The position numbers and the translations under genes are program-made. Below, in pieces: positions 25,290-34,624 of a stretch of 64,000 nucleotides of DNA. The first letter of the stretch is position 1, and every line of letters starts with the position of its first letter. Origin of the DNA: Gallionellales bacterium GWA2_54_124 (GTDB lineage: Bacteria; Pseudomonadota; Gammaproteobacteria; Burkholderiales; Gallionellaceae); contig MGWO01000013.1 in the NCBI GenBank assembly GCA_001801025.1, positions 264,476 to 328,475 on the forward strand. Direction: 5' to 3'. The notes beneath the pieces are model-generated. The model did not search any database, was not told where the DNA came from, and was given only the letters and a program-made list of their open reading frames with translations.

Positions 25290-26426
25290 TCAGCCAGCCC
25301 TTGGTGCTGGTTTGGAAATGAGGAGGCCTGCCGCTGAAATTGCCACACGAGCAAGCGACATCCCCAAGTTGTCGACCTTGAATTCCAGCGGTTCAGGTTT
25401 GGTGGCGTTTGGCTCCTCCATTGTCACGAGGAATTTAGCCCCACCAACTTTCTTCCGATAGCTCTCGTAGCACTTCTTCGCTTGGGTGTGCGGAGGCTGC
25501 GCCTGCTCCCTGCCTTCTTTCGTATCAAGAATGGGGGCGCTTGAGCTGACGAGGTAGGCACCTTCCTTTCCTGCAAGAAGAATTTCCTTGGCGCCGGCTT
25601 CGGGCTTTGTCTCGAACTCGCCCTTTTCATCACTCAAAGCTTTGTAGCTGCAGTGATGCGGAATGTTGTACAGGTCCCAGGCGAGGCGATCCATGTTTCC
25701 GTGAGCTTTGGTTGCCTCAACGATATCTCCCAGGACTGGCCATGTGGAGTCCCCAACTGCCAAGTAGTCGTAGTTGTTTCCATTTTTGCAGAAGCGCACG
25801 TTGAAAATCAGCGAAGCATCGTTGCGTAAGTCGTCGCCTTCATCGACATGCTTGATGAAGGGGGAATGGCAGAAGAACTCAACACCATCGGTAGCGATGC
25901 CGAAGTCTGGTGCAATCTGACCGGCGTCAGTGATGAGATGGCGACGCGATTCAAGCGTCAGGTCATTTTTTTCCAGCCAATCTTTGAGCTTCTCTGGCTT
26001 GGAAAAGACGCGAATACCTTTGCCTTCCTTGAATCGATGTCGTGCTTCTTGGCGCCAGATGACGAACTCTGAAGACTGCTCATCATTCGTGGCCGTCTCG
26101 AGAACCATCGCAGCGGGCACCCAGAGCGTTTTAATTTTGATGCGCCCCTCGCCCTGATACTTCTCAGCATGCAGGAGTTCGAAGAAGTCGGTGCTGTTCT
26201 CGATGTGATCCTTATCCCCGTGGGTAAATGCTACGACCTCAAAGCAATCGCACCCAGCATCCTTAAGCTCCTGTCCAAGATGAGCCTTCAGATTGATTTC
26301 TGGAACTGTGCCGTCCTCTGTTTTCTTTTGATGGCGATAATCCATCAGAATGCGTTTGCCGTTTTCAAGGATGATTTGGCTGGTATCACCATTTCCAACC
26401 GGGTAAAAAATGATTCGATGTGCCAT
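25290..26426 (-). CDS. ComEC-like metallo-beta-lactamase-fold protein
   Basis: A 378-residue MBL-fold hydrolase. The N-terminus IIFYPVGNGDTSQIIL and the metal motif FTHGDKDHIENS (H-x-D-x-D-H, as in ComEC/Rec2-type MBL domains, not the classic HxHxDH) are clear. Further ligands are likely in YLAVGDST and NIPHHCSYK. The substrate is unknown; DNA, cyclic nucleotides or phospholipids would all suit the fold. The chain ends in a hydrophobic then flexible tail, SKPAPRAG, so the last residue is glycine. It is the first gene of the leftward operon and its TGA lies directly next to the following start. Surveys of prokaryotic ubiquitin-like systems have noted MBL proteins beside E2-E1-JAB fusions. Confidence 0.85.
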   Translation of the reverse strand: MAHRIIFYPVGNGDTSQIILENGKRILMDYRHQKKTEDGTVPEINLKAHLGQELKDAGCDCFEVVAFTHGDKDHIENSTDFFELLHAEKYQGEGRIKIKTLWVPAAMVLETATNDEQSSEFVIWRQEARHRFKEGKGIRVFSKPEKLKDWLEKNDLTLESRRHLITDAGQIAPDFGIATDGVEFFCHSPFIKHVDEGDDLRNDASLIFNVRFCKNGNNYDYLAVGDSTWPVLGDIVEATKAHGNMDRLAWDLYNIPHHCSYKALSDEKGEFETKPEAGAKEILLAGKEGAYLVSSSAPILDTKEGREQAQPPHTQAKKCYESYRKKVGGAKFLVTMEEPNATKPEPLEFKVDNLGMSLARVAISAAGLLISKPAPRAG

Positions 26427-26603
26427 TTTGTTCTTTCAGATTGGTTTAATAAATTTGCCGCCTGAATTTGCGATCAAGTGACGCTGCTACCGCCGTTGCC
26501 ATCCATACCTGACTTTTTGAGAATGACTTGCCTTAAGCTGGTTTGAATGCAGTCAGGTATAAATTTTTTATTTCCATCGCGACTAAATCAGAGCTGTCGC
26601 TAA

Positions 26604-26620
26604 CGTATATTAATTATACG
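26604..26620. promoter_or_regulatory. 6-5-6 palindrome in the divergent control region
   Basis: CGTATA-TTAAT-TATACG is a perfect inverted repeat in the AT-rich 243-base gap between the MBL gene (leftward) and the WYL regulator (rightward). It is a good candidate binding site for the WYL protein. Confidence 0.6.
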
Positions 26621-26647
26621 CATAATTTATATGATGGTATAGTTTTT

Positions 26648-26663
26648 ATATTAGTGATAATAT
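26648..26663. promoter_or_regulatory. Second palindrome ahead of the WYL gene
   Basis: ATATTA-GTGA-TAATAT is a perfect dyad ending seven bases before the WYL start codon. No Shine-Dalgarno is seen, so the transcript may be leaderless or nearly so, and a protein bound here would block it. Confidence 0.5.
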
Positions 26664-26669
26664 TGCGTC

Positions 26670-27575
26670 ATGACTGACACTATTAAAGATATTTCCTCTG
26701 AGCTACCTGCAACCAAGACGAGCGTCCGATGGGGGCAAGATCGCCGCTTGGCCTTCATTGATTTTCGTTTGCGATGGGATGGCCGTATCAATCGGAGCGA
26801 TCTAACCGATTTCTTTTGTATTTCAACACCGCAGGCGTCACTTGATATAGCTCGCTACACGGCGCTGGCCCCACAAAATCTTGCTTATGATCGAAGTTCT
26901 CGGGCCTACCAAATTACGGATAATTTTTTTCCGCTAAGTGCGGAGAGCCAGTCACAGAGATACTTGAATGAGTTGCTAGCGTCTACGACTGGCATTCTTG
27001 AGCAGGGGGCAAGCTTCATTGGATGGCAACCATCAGTAGACAGCGTTCCCCAGCCTGGACGAGTGGTTGAGTCCAATACTTTGGCGGCTTTACTTAAAGC
27101 TATCAGAGAAGGTGTTGGTCTTAAGCTTGACTATCAGTCTATGTCGCGTCCAGAGCCAACTACGAGAACTATTTCGCCACACGCACTCGCCTACGATGGC
27201 TTTCGCTGGCACGTGAGGGCATTCTGTCATTCGCGCAACGAATTTCGTGATTTCGTCTTGGGCCGAATTCTTGCCGTTCGGGAAGTCGAGTCGGCTGGAA
27301 AACCAGCGACTGAAGATGTTGAATGGAACACAATACTGACTCTGGTCATAGCTCCTCATCCAGGTTTATCTGAAGGAAAGCGCCGGGCAATTGAGTTGGA
27401 CTATGGCATGCAAAATGGGGTAATTGAGTTGAAGTGCCGTCAGGCACTGCTGTTCTATACGCTTCGGAGGTTGGGGTTAAATACTCAGGAAACACAATCA
27501 CCTGAGGCGCAACAAATTGTCTTAAAGAATCAGGCCGAACTAGCCTTTTTATATAGCGGTATCAGTACGGTCTAA
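26670..27575 (+). CDS. WYL-domain transcriptional regulator (BrxR/CapW-like)
   Basis: A 301-residue regulator with a winged-helix DNA-binding N-terminus (RRLAFIDFRLRWDGRINRSD, about 26-45, then STPQASLDIARY), a WYL ligand domain (HALAYDGFRWHVRAFCHSR, about 171-189, with RDFVLGRI) and a C-terminal WCX-like part. This is the BrxR/CapW architecture, known to repress defence operons until infection signals arrive. It lies divergent to the E2-E1-JAB operon and 19 bases before jetA on the same strand. It could therefore repress both systems. Its base composition is more AT-rich than the Jet genes, so it probably travelled with the leftward operon. Confidence 0.85.
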   Translation: MTDTIKDISSELPATKTSVRWGQDRRLAFIDFRLRWDGRINRSDLTDFFCISTPQASLDIARYTALAPQNLAYDRSSRAYQITDNFFPLSAESQSQRYLNELLASTTGILEQGASFIGWQPSVDSVPQPGRVVESNTLAALLKAIREGVGLKLDYQSMSRPEPTTRTISPHALAYDGFRWHVRAFCHSRNEFRDFVLGRILAVREVESAGKPATEDVEWNTILTLVIAPHPGLSEGKRRAIELDYGMQNGVIELKCRQALLFYTLRRLGLNTQETQSPEAQQIVLKNQAELAFLYSGISTV

Positions 27576-27594
27576 CATCCGAATAATCTAGCCA

Positions 27595-29052
27595 ATGTCT
27601 CTCGATTTCACCACTCTCGACGCCCTGCGTACCCACCATCCCGCGTGGCGGCTGCTTCGCTCGGATCACGCGCCGCTGGTGGCAAGTTTTCTGCACCGCG
27701 TGTTCGTTGCTCCCAATGTGCGGGTGATGGCGGCGGCTGACTTGGCCGAGGCGCTGGAAGATGAGTTGTACGCCCTGCGTCAGCAACGGGGAGAGGACAA
27801 TGCCTTTCCAAAGTCTGGGATTGAATATCTGAACGATTGGGCTGCGCCCGACAAGGGGTGGCTACGCAAATTCTACAGGCCGGGTACGGACGAGGCGCAG
27901 TTTGACCTGACACCCGCCACCGAAAAAGCCATTGCCTGGCTGGCACAACTGGGTGAACGGCAGTTCGTTGGTACTGAATCCCGCTTGCTCACACTGTTTG
28001 ACCTGCTCAAACAGATGAGCGAGGGGAGTGAGTCGGACCCGGCCAAACGCATTGCAGAACTGCACAAAAAGCGCGATGAGATCGATGCCGAGATTGCGCG
28101 TGTATTGTCGGGCGATGTGCCGCTACTGGACGATACGGCATTAAAAGACCGCTTTCAGCAGTTCATGCTGGGCGCACGTGAGTTACTGGCCGACTTTCGC
28201 GAGGTGGAGCAAAACTTCCGTCAGCTGGACAGGCGTGTGCGTGAGCGCATTGCCTTGTGGGAAGGCAGCAAGGGTGCATTGCTGGAAGATATTATGGGCG
28301 AACGCGATGCGATTGCCGATTCTGACCAAGGCAAGAGCTTCCGGGCGTTCTGGGATTTTCTGCTCTCCAGCCGTCGGCAGGATGAGTTAACGGAATTGCT
28401 GGACCGGGTGCTTCAGCTTCCTGCTGTGGCCGACCTGAACCCTGATGCGCGCACGCGCCGCGTGCACTATGACTGGATGGAGGCTGGTGAACATACGCAG
28501 CGTACTGTGGCGCAACTGTCGCAGCAGATGCGGCGTTTCCTTGATGATCAGGCCTGGCTGGAAAACCGCCGTATCATGGATATCCTGCACGGCATCGAGA
28601 GTAAAGCTCTGGCCCTGCGCGATGCGCAACCTGCCGGTTGGGTGATGGATATGCCTGAGCCGACTGCCGATATTGAACTTGCGATGGAACGCCCGATGTT
28701 TTCCCCGTCCATAAAACCGGTTATCGCCAGTCTGTCCTTACAGGCGGGGGATGAGGACATCGATCCTTCCGTCTTGTTCGATCAGGTCGTGCTGGACAAG
28801 GCGCGCCTTACCCGTCATATCCGCCATGCTTTACAAGACAAAGCGCAAATTACGTTAAGTGAGCTGGTATCCACTCAACCGTTGCAACAGGGCTTGGCTG
28901 AGTTGGTAGCCTATCTGCAGTTGGGCAGCGAAACCTTCACCACGGTGGCAAATGAGGAAACGCAGGAGCTCATCCGGTGGCAAGCCGTGGCAGCCGATGG
29001 TTCTGATCTGACCAGAAGCGCACGGCTGCCCCGTGTAATTTTCATGCGCTGA
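27595..29052 (+). CDS. jetA: Wadjet subunit JetA
   Basis: DUF3375-type protein of type I Wadjet, the kleisin-like (MukF-like) subunit that links JetC heads and JetB. The 485 residues begin with a winged-helix-like region (FTTLDALRTHHPAWRLLRSD), followed by long helices (ELHKKRDEIDAEIARVLSG, REVEQNFRQLDRRVRERIALW) and a C-terminal segment (ITLSELVSTQPLQQGLAELV) that would contact the SMC. Together JetABC extrude DNA loops and detect small circular plasmids. It is followed by jetB after 14 bases. G+C is visibly higher than in the WYL gene before it. Confidence 0.93.
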   Translation: MSLDFTTLDALRTHHPAWRLLRSDHAPLVASFLHRVFVAPNVRVMAAADLAEALEDELYALRQQRGEDNAFPKSGIEYLNDWAAPDKGWLRKFYRPGTDEAQFDLTPATEKAIAWLAQLGERQFVGTESRLLTLFDLLKQMSEGSESDPAKRIAELHKKRDEIDAEIARVLSGDVPLLDDTALKDRFQQFMLGARELLADFREVEQNFRQLDRRVRERIALWEGSKGALLEDIMGERDAIADSDQGKSFRAFWDFLLSSRRQDELTELLDRVLQLPAVADLNPDARTRRVHYDWMEAGEHTQRTVAQLSQQMRRFLDDQAWLENRRIMDILHGIESKALALRDAQPAGWVMDMPEPTADIELAMERPMFSPSIKPVIASLSLQAGDEDIDPSVLFDQVVLDKARLTRHIRHALQDKAQITLSELVSTQPLQQGLAELVAYLQLGSETFTTVANEETQELIRWQAVAADGSDLTRSARLPRVIFMR

Positions 29053-29066
29053 ACAAGAGGCAAAAA

Positions 29067-29717
29067 ATGGAAGAAGAATTTGCTAATGCGCAGACGACAC
29101 CAGCCCCGGAGGCTGATTTGTCGGTACTGTTGATCAGTTTGCTTAAGAGCGTGCTCTACCGGGATGGCGATGAACGTCTGTGGGCGGCTTTGCTGAATCT
29201 GCAGGCCCGGGTGCGCGATTACGTGGCTGTGCTCAACCTTGAGCTTATGCTGGATGAAGCAGAAGGATACGCCTTTCTGAAGAGTCGCCCCGAACCGGTA
29301 GACGACGATGCGCCCCCGCGTCTGCCAAGACTGGTGGCGCGCCGCCCCCTGTCTTTTCCGGTCAGCCTGCTGCTGGCGCTGTTGCGCAGAAAATTGGCTG
29401 AGTTCGACGCCAGCGGTGGTGATACGCGGCTGGTGTTGAGCCGCGATGACATCGTGGAACTGGTGCGGCTCTTCCTGCCCGATGGCCCTAACGAGGCTAA
29501 ACTGATCGACCAGATTGAGACCACGATCAACAAGGTGGTTGAATTGGGATTCCTGCACAAACTCAAACCTGCCGCTGGTGCTGGTCCTGGCAATTATGAG
29601 GTGCGGCGCATCCTGAAGGCATTTGTGGATGCGCAATGGCTGTCTGAATTCGATGCAAGGCTGGCGATCTATCAGTCGCAATTGTCAGGCTCAAAATCGC
29701 TCAGGGAGAATCAGTGA
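29067..29717 (+). CDS. jetB: Wadjet subunit JetB
   Basis: DUF4194-type protein, the MukE-like KITE subunit. The 216 residues contain a helical start ([20 protein letters not shown]) and the winged-helix core ([55 protein letters not shown]) typical of JetB. An internal 92-base overlap with a longer open frame for jetC is not used, because jetC starts two bases after the jetB stop (TGAGATG). It acts with JetA as the bridge between SMC heads. Confidence 0.93.
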   Translation: MEEEFANAQTTPAPEADLSVLLISLLKSVLYRDGDERLWAALLNLQARVRDYVAVLNLELMLDEAEGYAFLKSRPEPVDDDAPPRLPRLVARRPLSFPVSLLLALLRRKLAEFDASGGDTRLVLSRDDIVELVRLFLPDGPNEAKLIDQIETTINKVVELGFLHKLKPAAGAGPGNYEVRRILKAFVDAQWLSEFDARLAIYQSQLSGSKSLRENQ

Positions 29718-29718
29718 G

Positions 29719-32700
29719 ATGAATGATCCGAAATCACTTGGCCTGGATTTTGCAGCCGACGATGCGCTGTCGGGCTTTCGCCTGCAGCGACTGGAAGTGT
29801 TTAACTGGGGCACCTTTGACAAACGGGTGTGGACACTGCATCTCGATGGCCAGAACGGTCTGCTGACGGGCGACATCGGCTCGGGTAAATCCACCCTGGT
29901 GGATGCCATCACCACTTTACTGGTGCCGGCTCATCGCATTGCCTACAACAAGGCCGCTGGAGCTGACAGCAAGGAGCGCACATTGCGTTCCTATGTGCTT
30001 GGTAATTATAAGTCTGAGCGCAACGAGGTGACAGGGGCTTCCAAGCCGGTGTCTCTGCGCGATCAAAACAGCTATTCGGTCATCATGGGTGTATTTCATA
30101 ACGCTGGCTACGACCAGACGGTGAGTCTGGCACAGGTGTTCTGGCTGAAGGATACGCAGGGGCAGCCTGCGCGCTTGTTTTTGGGTGCGGAACGCGCGCT
30201 GTCGATTGCATCCGATTTCTCCAATTTTGGCTCGGACATTGTCCAGCTGCGCAAGAAACTACGGGCGACGGGAGCCGAACTGTTTGAGAGTTTTCCGCCT
30301 TATGCCGCTTGGTTCAGACGCCGTTTCGGCATCGAGAACGATCAGGCGCTGGAGTTGTTTCATCAAACCGTTTCGATGAAATCGGTGGGGAATCTCACCG
30401 ATTTCGTGCGCAGCCATATGCTTGAGCCATTCGAAGTGGCTACGCGCATTCAGGCACTTATTGGGCATTTCGATGACCTCAGTCGAGCTCATCAGGCAGT
30501 GCTGAAGGCGCAGCAACAAGTCGGGTTGCTCACGCCGCTGGTGGCCGATTGCAGCCGGTACGGTGTGCTTGTTGCGGAGGTCAATGGATTGCGAAGCTGT
30601 CGTGAGAGCCTGCGCCCCTATTTTGCAGACTTGAAGTTAGGCTTGTTGGACAAGCGCTTGGGGCTATTGGACGAAGAGTGGAATCGCGTGGACGGTCAAG
30701 TGCAGCGGCTCGATGGTGTTCGCGAGGAGCAAGGCCGCCAAGTCGATGAACTGAAGCAGGCCATCAGCGACAAAGGCGGCGATCGCCTGGAACGGCTGGC
30801 TGCCGATATTCGCAAGAAGGAACAATTGCGAGATGCTCGCAAGACCAAAGCTGGACGCTATGGTGAGCTGGCAGCCGTGCTGGGCGAACCGGTGGCGGCG
30901 GATACTTCAACGTTCACCGCCCAACGCGACCAGTTCAAAATCTGGCGTGAAGATGTTCGAGGTCGCGATGTCGATCTGCAGAACGCATTGACTGAGCACA
31001 GTGTGACACTGCGTCAGGGAAAGCAGGAACATGATCAGCAATCCGGCGAAATCGACAGTCTCAAGCGTCGTCGCAGCAATATTGATGATCAGCAGATACA
31101 GATCCGGACAGCGATATGTGCAGCACTGGGCCTGAACGTGGACGACATGCCCTTCGCGGGCGAGCTGATTCAGGTGCGCGACGACGAGCGCGATTGGGAA
31201 GGTGCCGCCGAACGATTGCTGCGGGGCTTTGGCCTGGCGTTACTGGTACCCGATGCGCATTACAAGGCTGTCGCGGAATGTGTAGACGGTAGCCATCTTC
31301 GTGGTCGCTTGGTGTACTTCCATGTGCGCCCGCGCAAGGCGACTGAACTGCCTGACCTGCACCGGGATTCCCTGGTGCGCAAACTGTCCATCAAACCAGA
31401 CTCTCCCCACTACGACTGGCTGGAACGCAAACTGGTACACCGTTTCGACGTCGCCTGCTGCGCCACGCAGGAGCAGTTCCGCCGTGAGACGCGTGCCATT
31501 ACGCGCGCGGGGCAGATCAAGGACCCGAGCGGGCGCCACGAGAAAGACGACCGGCACCGCATCGACGACCGCAGCCGATACGTGCTGGGTTGGAGCAATA
31601 GCGCCAAGATTGCTGTGCTGGAAGCTAAACGCCGCCAGCTTGAAACCCGCCTGGGCGATGTTGGCAGCCAGATCGGAGCCATTGAGGTGGAGCGCAAGGG
31701 CTTGGCCAGCCGGCTTGATGCGCTGACCCGCCTCGAAGAGTTCAGCGTATTTGACGAACTGGATTGGGCAACTGTTGCCACGGAGATTGCTGCGCTGGTG
31801 GATGAGCGAACCCGGCTCGAATCAGCCTCCGATGTACTCAAACAATTGAATGAGCGTTTGTGTGAGTTACAAATAGAACTTAAAGGTACGGAAACCGATT
31901 TGCACGGCGCGCGCGATAAGCGGGCTAAGCTTGAACAGCGCCGATCGGATGCACAGGAACTGCGTCAGCAAGCAGCATTACTGCTGGTTGAAATTGATGA
32001 AGCGCTGTTATTCAGGTTGGAAGCGATGCGTGCTGAAGCCTTGGGCGAGCTTCAATTGACCGTGGAGTCCTGTGACAACCGCGAACAGGACGTTCGCAAG
32101 TGGCTGCAGGACAAGATAGATGCAGAACAAAAGCGACTGGAACGCCTTGCCGAGAAAATCATCAAGGCGATGGCTTCCTTCAAGGAATCGTTCAAACTTG
32201 AAACGGCTGAAATCGATGCCAGTCTTGATGCTGCTTTTGAGTATGAAAATCTGCTGACGCAACTGAACAGGGATGATCTGCCACGCTTCGTCACCCGATT
32301 CAAAGATCTTCTCAATGTCAACACCATCAACGAGATAGCCAACTTCAATGCCCAGTTGAATCGCGAGCGAGAAACCATAAAGGAACGCATCGCCCATATC
32401 AATAAGTCCTTGGGAGAAATCGACTATAACCCCGGGCGCTATATTGTGCTGGAGTCGCAGGCCAGTCCGGATGCCGAGATTCGTGACTTTCAGCAGGAGT
32501 TGCGTGCCTGCACCGAGGGGGCGGTCACGGGCTCGGATGACGCGCAGTACTCCGAAGTCAAGTTTCTGCAGGTCAAGAATATCATCGACCGTTTCCGGGG
32601 GCGCGAAGGTTTGTCCGATCAGGATCGCCGCTGGACGGGGAAAGTGACGGATGTGCGTAACTGGTTCCTGTTCGCCGCCAGCGAGCGCTGGCATGAGGGC

Positions 32701-33105
32701 AACGGTGAGCACGAGCATTACTCGGATTCAGGCGGGAAATCCGGCGGGCAGAAGGAAAAACTGGCCTACACCATTCTGGCTGCCAGTCTGGCCTATCAGT
32801 TCGGTCTGGAGTGGGGTGCAGTGCGCTCTCGCTCGTTCCGCTTCGTGGTGATCGATGAGGCTTTCGGCCGAGGTTCGGATGAGTCTGCGCAGTACGGACT
32901 GAAGCTGTTCCGACAACTTAACTTGCAGTTACTGATCGTGACGCCGCTGCAGAAGATCCACATCATTGAGCCTTTTGTATCCAGCGTGGGCTTTGTGCAC
33001 AACGAGGGCGGGCGGGAATCCAAATTGCGTAATTTGTCCATCGAGGAATACCGGGCGCAAAAGGCATCCATGGCACCACAGTTGGCGCAGGAGGTCGCGC
33101 TGTAA
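29719..33105 (+). CDS. jetC: Wadjet SMC-like ATPase JetC
   Basis: MukB-like SMC motor of 1128 residues. Walker [10 protein letters not shown] lies at 51-59. Long coiled coils run from about 200 to 480 and 620 to 900 with a hinge region between. The ABC signature [11 protein letters not shown] is near residue 1004 and Walker [12 protein letters not shown] near 1045. ATP-driven loop extrusion by JetABC is established for the family. The ATG at 29719 follows the jetB stop directly and puts the P-loop where it belongs; the open frame extends further upstream inside jetB. It ends in a TAATG overlap with jetD. Confidence 0.95.
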   Translation: MNDPKSLGLDFAADDALSGFRLQRLEVFNWGTFDKRVWTLHLDGQNGLLTGDIGSGKSTLVDAITTLLVPAHRIAYNKAAGADSKERTLRSYVLGNYKSERNEVTGASKPVSLRDQNSYSVIMGVFHNAGYDQTVSLAQVFWLKDTQGQPARLFLGAERALSIASDFSNFGSDIVQLRKKLRATGAELFESFPPYAAWFRRRFGIENDQALELFHQTVSMKSVGNLTDFVRSHMLEPFEVATRIQALIGHFDDLSRAHQAVLKAQQQVGLLTPLVADCSRYGVLVAEVNGLRSCRESLRPYFADLKLGLLDKRLGLLDEEWNRVDGQVQRLDGVREEQGRQVDELKQAISDKGGDRLERLAADIRKKEQLRDARKTKAGRYGELAAVLGEPVAADTSTFTAQRDQFKIWREDVRGRDVDLQNALTEHSVTLRQGKQEHDQQSGEIDSLKRRRSNIDDQQIQIRTAICAALGLNVDDMPFAGELIQVRDDERDWEGAAERLLRGFGLALLVPDAHYKAVAECVDGSHLRGRLVYFHVRPRKATELPDLHRDSLVRKLSIKPDSPHYDWLERKLVHRFDVACCATQEQFRRETRAITRAGQIKDPSGRHEKDDRHRIDDRSRYVLGWSNSAKIAVLEAKRRQLETRLGDVGSQIGAIEVERKGLASRLDALTRLEEFSVFDELDWATVATEIAALVDERTRLESASDVLKQLNERLCELQIELKGTETDLHGARDKRAKLEQRRSDAQELRQQAALLLVEIDEALLFRLEAMRAEALGELQLTVESCDNREQDVRKWLQDKIDAEQKRLERLAEKIIKAMASFKESFKLETAEIDASLDAAFEYENLLTQLNRDDLPRFVTRFKDLLNVNTINEIANFNAQLNRERETIKERIAHINKSLGEIDYNPGRYIVLESQASPDAEIRDFQQELRACTEGAVTGSDDAQYSEVKFLQVKNIIDRFRGREGLSDQDRRWTGKVTDVRNWFLFAASERWHEGNGEHEHYSDSGGKSGGQKEKLAYTILAASLAYQFGLEWGAVRSRSFRFVVIDEAFGRGSDESAQYGLKLFRQLNLQLLIVTPLQKIHIIEPFVSSVGFVHNEGGRESKLRNLSIEEYRAQKASMAPQLAQEVAL

Positions 33106-34289
33106 TGTGGACCACGCCGAAGGACTTGAAGGCGCAGTTGGTTCGGCTGTGGGAGCGTGGCGAGTTGCTGAGGGATGCAGTGACGGGCAATGTTCGTTTT
33201 CCTTTGCGGTTGACCCTCAAGACCCCGGGTTCGGTCGATATCACGGGTCGTTTCAATGAGGTGCGCGCCTGGGCTGCTGAGCTAGCCGCTGACAGCCATT
33301 TTCGTCTGGAGTATCAGGAGGTTCGTCACCGGGTTCAGGGAGCACAACGCCTGCCAGCCTGTGTCTGGGTCGACACCATCGAGGATGCGTTGAATTGGCT
33401 CGGCAAGCGTCGTGAGAAAGAGCGCTTCCTGACGCTGATTTCTGTAACCAGACAGACCAACCCGGCTTTGCTGCCATGGATGGGAAAGCGTCCCTTGCAA
33501 GCACTTGAGCTGGCAGACGAATGGGTACGGCTACTGGCTGTGGTGGAATGGCTTTTGCAACATCCACGTCCTGGTATCTATCTGCGTCAGGTGGACTTAC
33601 CCGGTGTACACACCAAATTCATCGAAACTCACCGAGGCGTGCTAACGGAGTTGTTTGACCTTGCTTTACCCAATGATGCCGTTGATGGCACGAAAACAGG
33701 CGTCAGCCAGTTCGCAGCCCGTTACGGTTTTTTGGACAAGCCAACACACATACGATTCCGTTCTCTTGACCATGAGATTCAGCTGATAGATGGTTTGTCT
33801 TCTTCAGATATCTCGCTGGATGCTGATAGTTTCAGCCGCTTGAACCTACCTGTCCGGCGCGTGTTTATCACCGAAAACGAAATTAACTTTCTGACTTTCC
33901 CGCACGTCAAACAAGCCATTGTGATTTTTGGCAAAGGTTTTGGCTGGGATGCGTTAGCACGCAGCCAGTGGCTGAACGATTGCGCCATTTACTATTGGGG
34001 TGATCTCGATACACACGGTTTCGCGATTCTTGATCAGCTGCGCAGTCATTTTTCCCACGTCGAATCGATTCTCATGGACCGTGAAACTCTTGATGCGCAC
34101 TCCTTATCCTGGGGTATTGAAGCCACGCCTTCAATCGCAGATCTGCCAAGGTTGACCAGGGTTGAAAACGCCTTATATGACGATCTGCGCGATAATCGCG
34201 TCCGCTCTGGCCTGCGCCTGGAACAAGAGTATGTAGGATACAGCTGGCTGAACCTGCGCCTTCAACGCCTTCTCGACAATGCTGAATAA
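33105..34289 (+). CDS. jetD: Wadjet nuclease JetD
   Basis: The 394-residue DUF3322/DUF2220 protein resembles topoisomerase VI A and cuts plasmid DNA trapped by JetABC. The N-terminal half is the DUF3322 arm domain (WTTPKDLKAQLVRLWERGEL onward). The C-terminal half carries the winged helix and Toprim domain, with the catalytic Glu in ITENEINF (about residue 255) and the acidic pair in YYWGDLDTHGF (about 298). Both metal-binding motifs are intact, so the system looks functional. The start overlaps jetC by one base. No terminator lies right behind it; the first candidate is at 34571. Confidence 0.95.
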   Translation: MWTTPKDLKAQLVRLWERGELLRDAVTGNVRFPLRLTLKTPGSVDITGRFNEVRAWAAELAADSHFRLEYQEVRHRVQGAQRLPACVWVDTIEDALNWLGKRREKERFLTLISVTRQTNPALLPWMGKRPLQALELADEWVRLLAVVEWLLQHPRPGIYLRQVDLPGVHTKFIETHRGVLTELFDLALPNDAVDGTKTGVSQFAARYGFLDKPTHIRFRSLDHEIQLIDGLSSSDISLDADSFSRLNLPVRRVFITENEINFLTFPHVKQAIVIFGKGFGWDALARSQWLNDCAIYYWGDLDTHGFAILDQLRSHFSHVESILMDRETLDAHSLSWGIEATPSIADLPRLTRVENALYDDLRDNRVRSGLRLEQEYVGYSWLNLRLQRLLDNAE

Positions 34290-34400
34290 AACAAACAGCC
34301 AGATTGAATCAGCTTTATTCCTGTATTTTGCAGTCAGTCCGGCAAGCCAGTAACGCCCGTTTTCTGTGAAATATGGAATGTACCCGGGCTATTGAATATG

Positions 34401-34434
34401 TTGACAAAAGGGTGTGTGACTATTATTGTCCTGA
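34401..34434 (+). promoter_or_regulatory. Putative promoter of the aminotransferase operon
   Basis: TTGACA at 34401 is a perfect -35 hexamer. At 17 bases the -10 would be TATTGT; a better TATTAT is present at a shorter 14-base spacing. A start near 34436 would give a leader of about 190 bases. Confidence 0.45.
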
Positions 34435-34453
34435 CCCATGAAATCTTTTTGCC

Positions 34454-34546
34454 GAAATATGCGACGTATTGCCAGTGCCCGACACGAATCGGGTATGCCG
34501 TGCTGCGTTTGCGATATTTCAATTGAAAGACTGGTAAAAATTCCAG
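34454..34546 (+). ncRNA. Candidate structured leader RNA
   Basis: Downstream of the promoter the sequence folds in several tiers: GAAATAT (34454-34460) pairs with ATATTTC (34514-34520), enclosing a perfect hairpin CCCGA-cacgaa-TCGGG (34478-34493). A further CTGG/CCAG hairpin lies at 34531-34546. A terminator then sits just ahead of the start codon. This is the layout of a riboswitch or attenuator. I could not match it to TPP, cobalamin, FMN, glycine, SAM or guanidine-I consensus features. Function is unproven. Confidence 0.4.
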
Positions 34547-34570
34547 ACTGATACAGAATATTTCCCTGAC

Positions 34571-34606
34571 AAGGCCACGGCTAACCACCGTGGCCTTTTT
34601 GTTTTT
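34571..34606 (+). terminator. Terminator just ahead of the aminotransferase gene
   Basis: AAGGCCACGG (34571-34580) pairs with CCGTGGCCTT (34588-34597), followed by TTTGTTTTT. It lies 19 bases before the next start codon. It ends transcripts from the jet operon, the leader, or both. Confidence 0.85.
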
Positions 34607-34624
34607 ATTTCACAAAAGAATCCT

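Noticed and set aside
16209-26426. A classical CBASS operon
   Set aside because: Patatin, E1/E2 and JAB parts are present, but no CD-NTase motif (GS followed by paired Asp) was found in any of the genes.
28911-29681. 256-codon minus-strand frame across jetA/jetB
   Set aside because: Covers the jetA-jetB junction antisense; composition and length are explained by the GC-rich coding strand.
32008-32718. 236-codon minus-strand frame inside jetC
   Set aside because: Mirror frame of the SMC coiled coil.
34334-34588. Minus-strand frame of 84 codons behind jetD
   Set aside because: It runs antisense through the leader hairpins and the terminator, shows no ribosome site and has no protein-like features.
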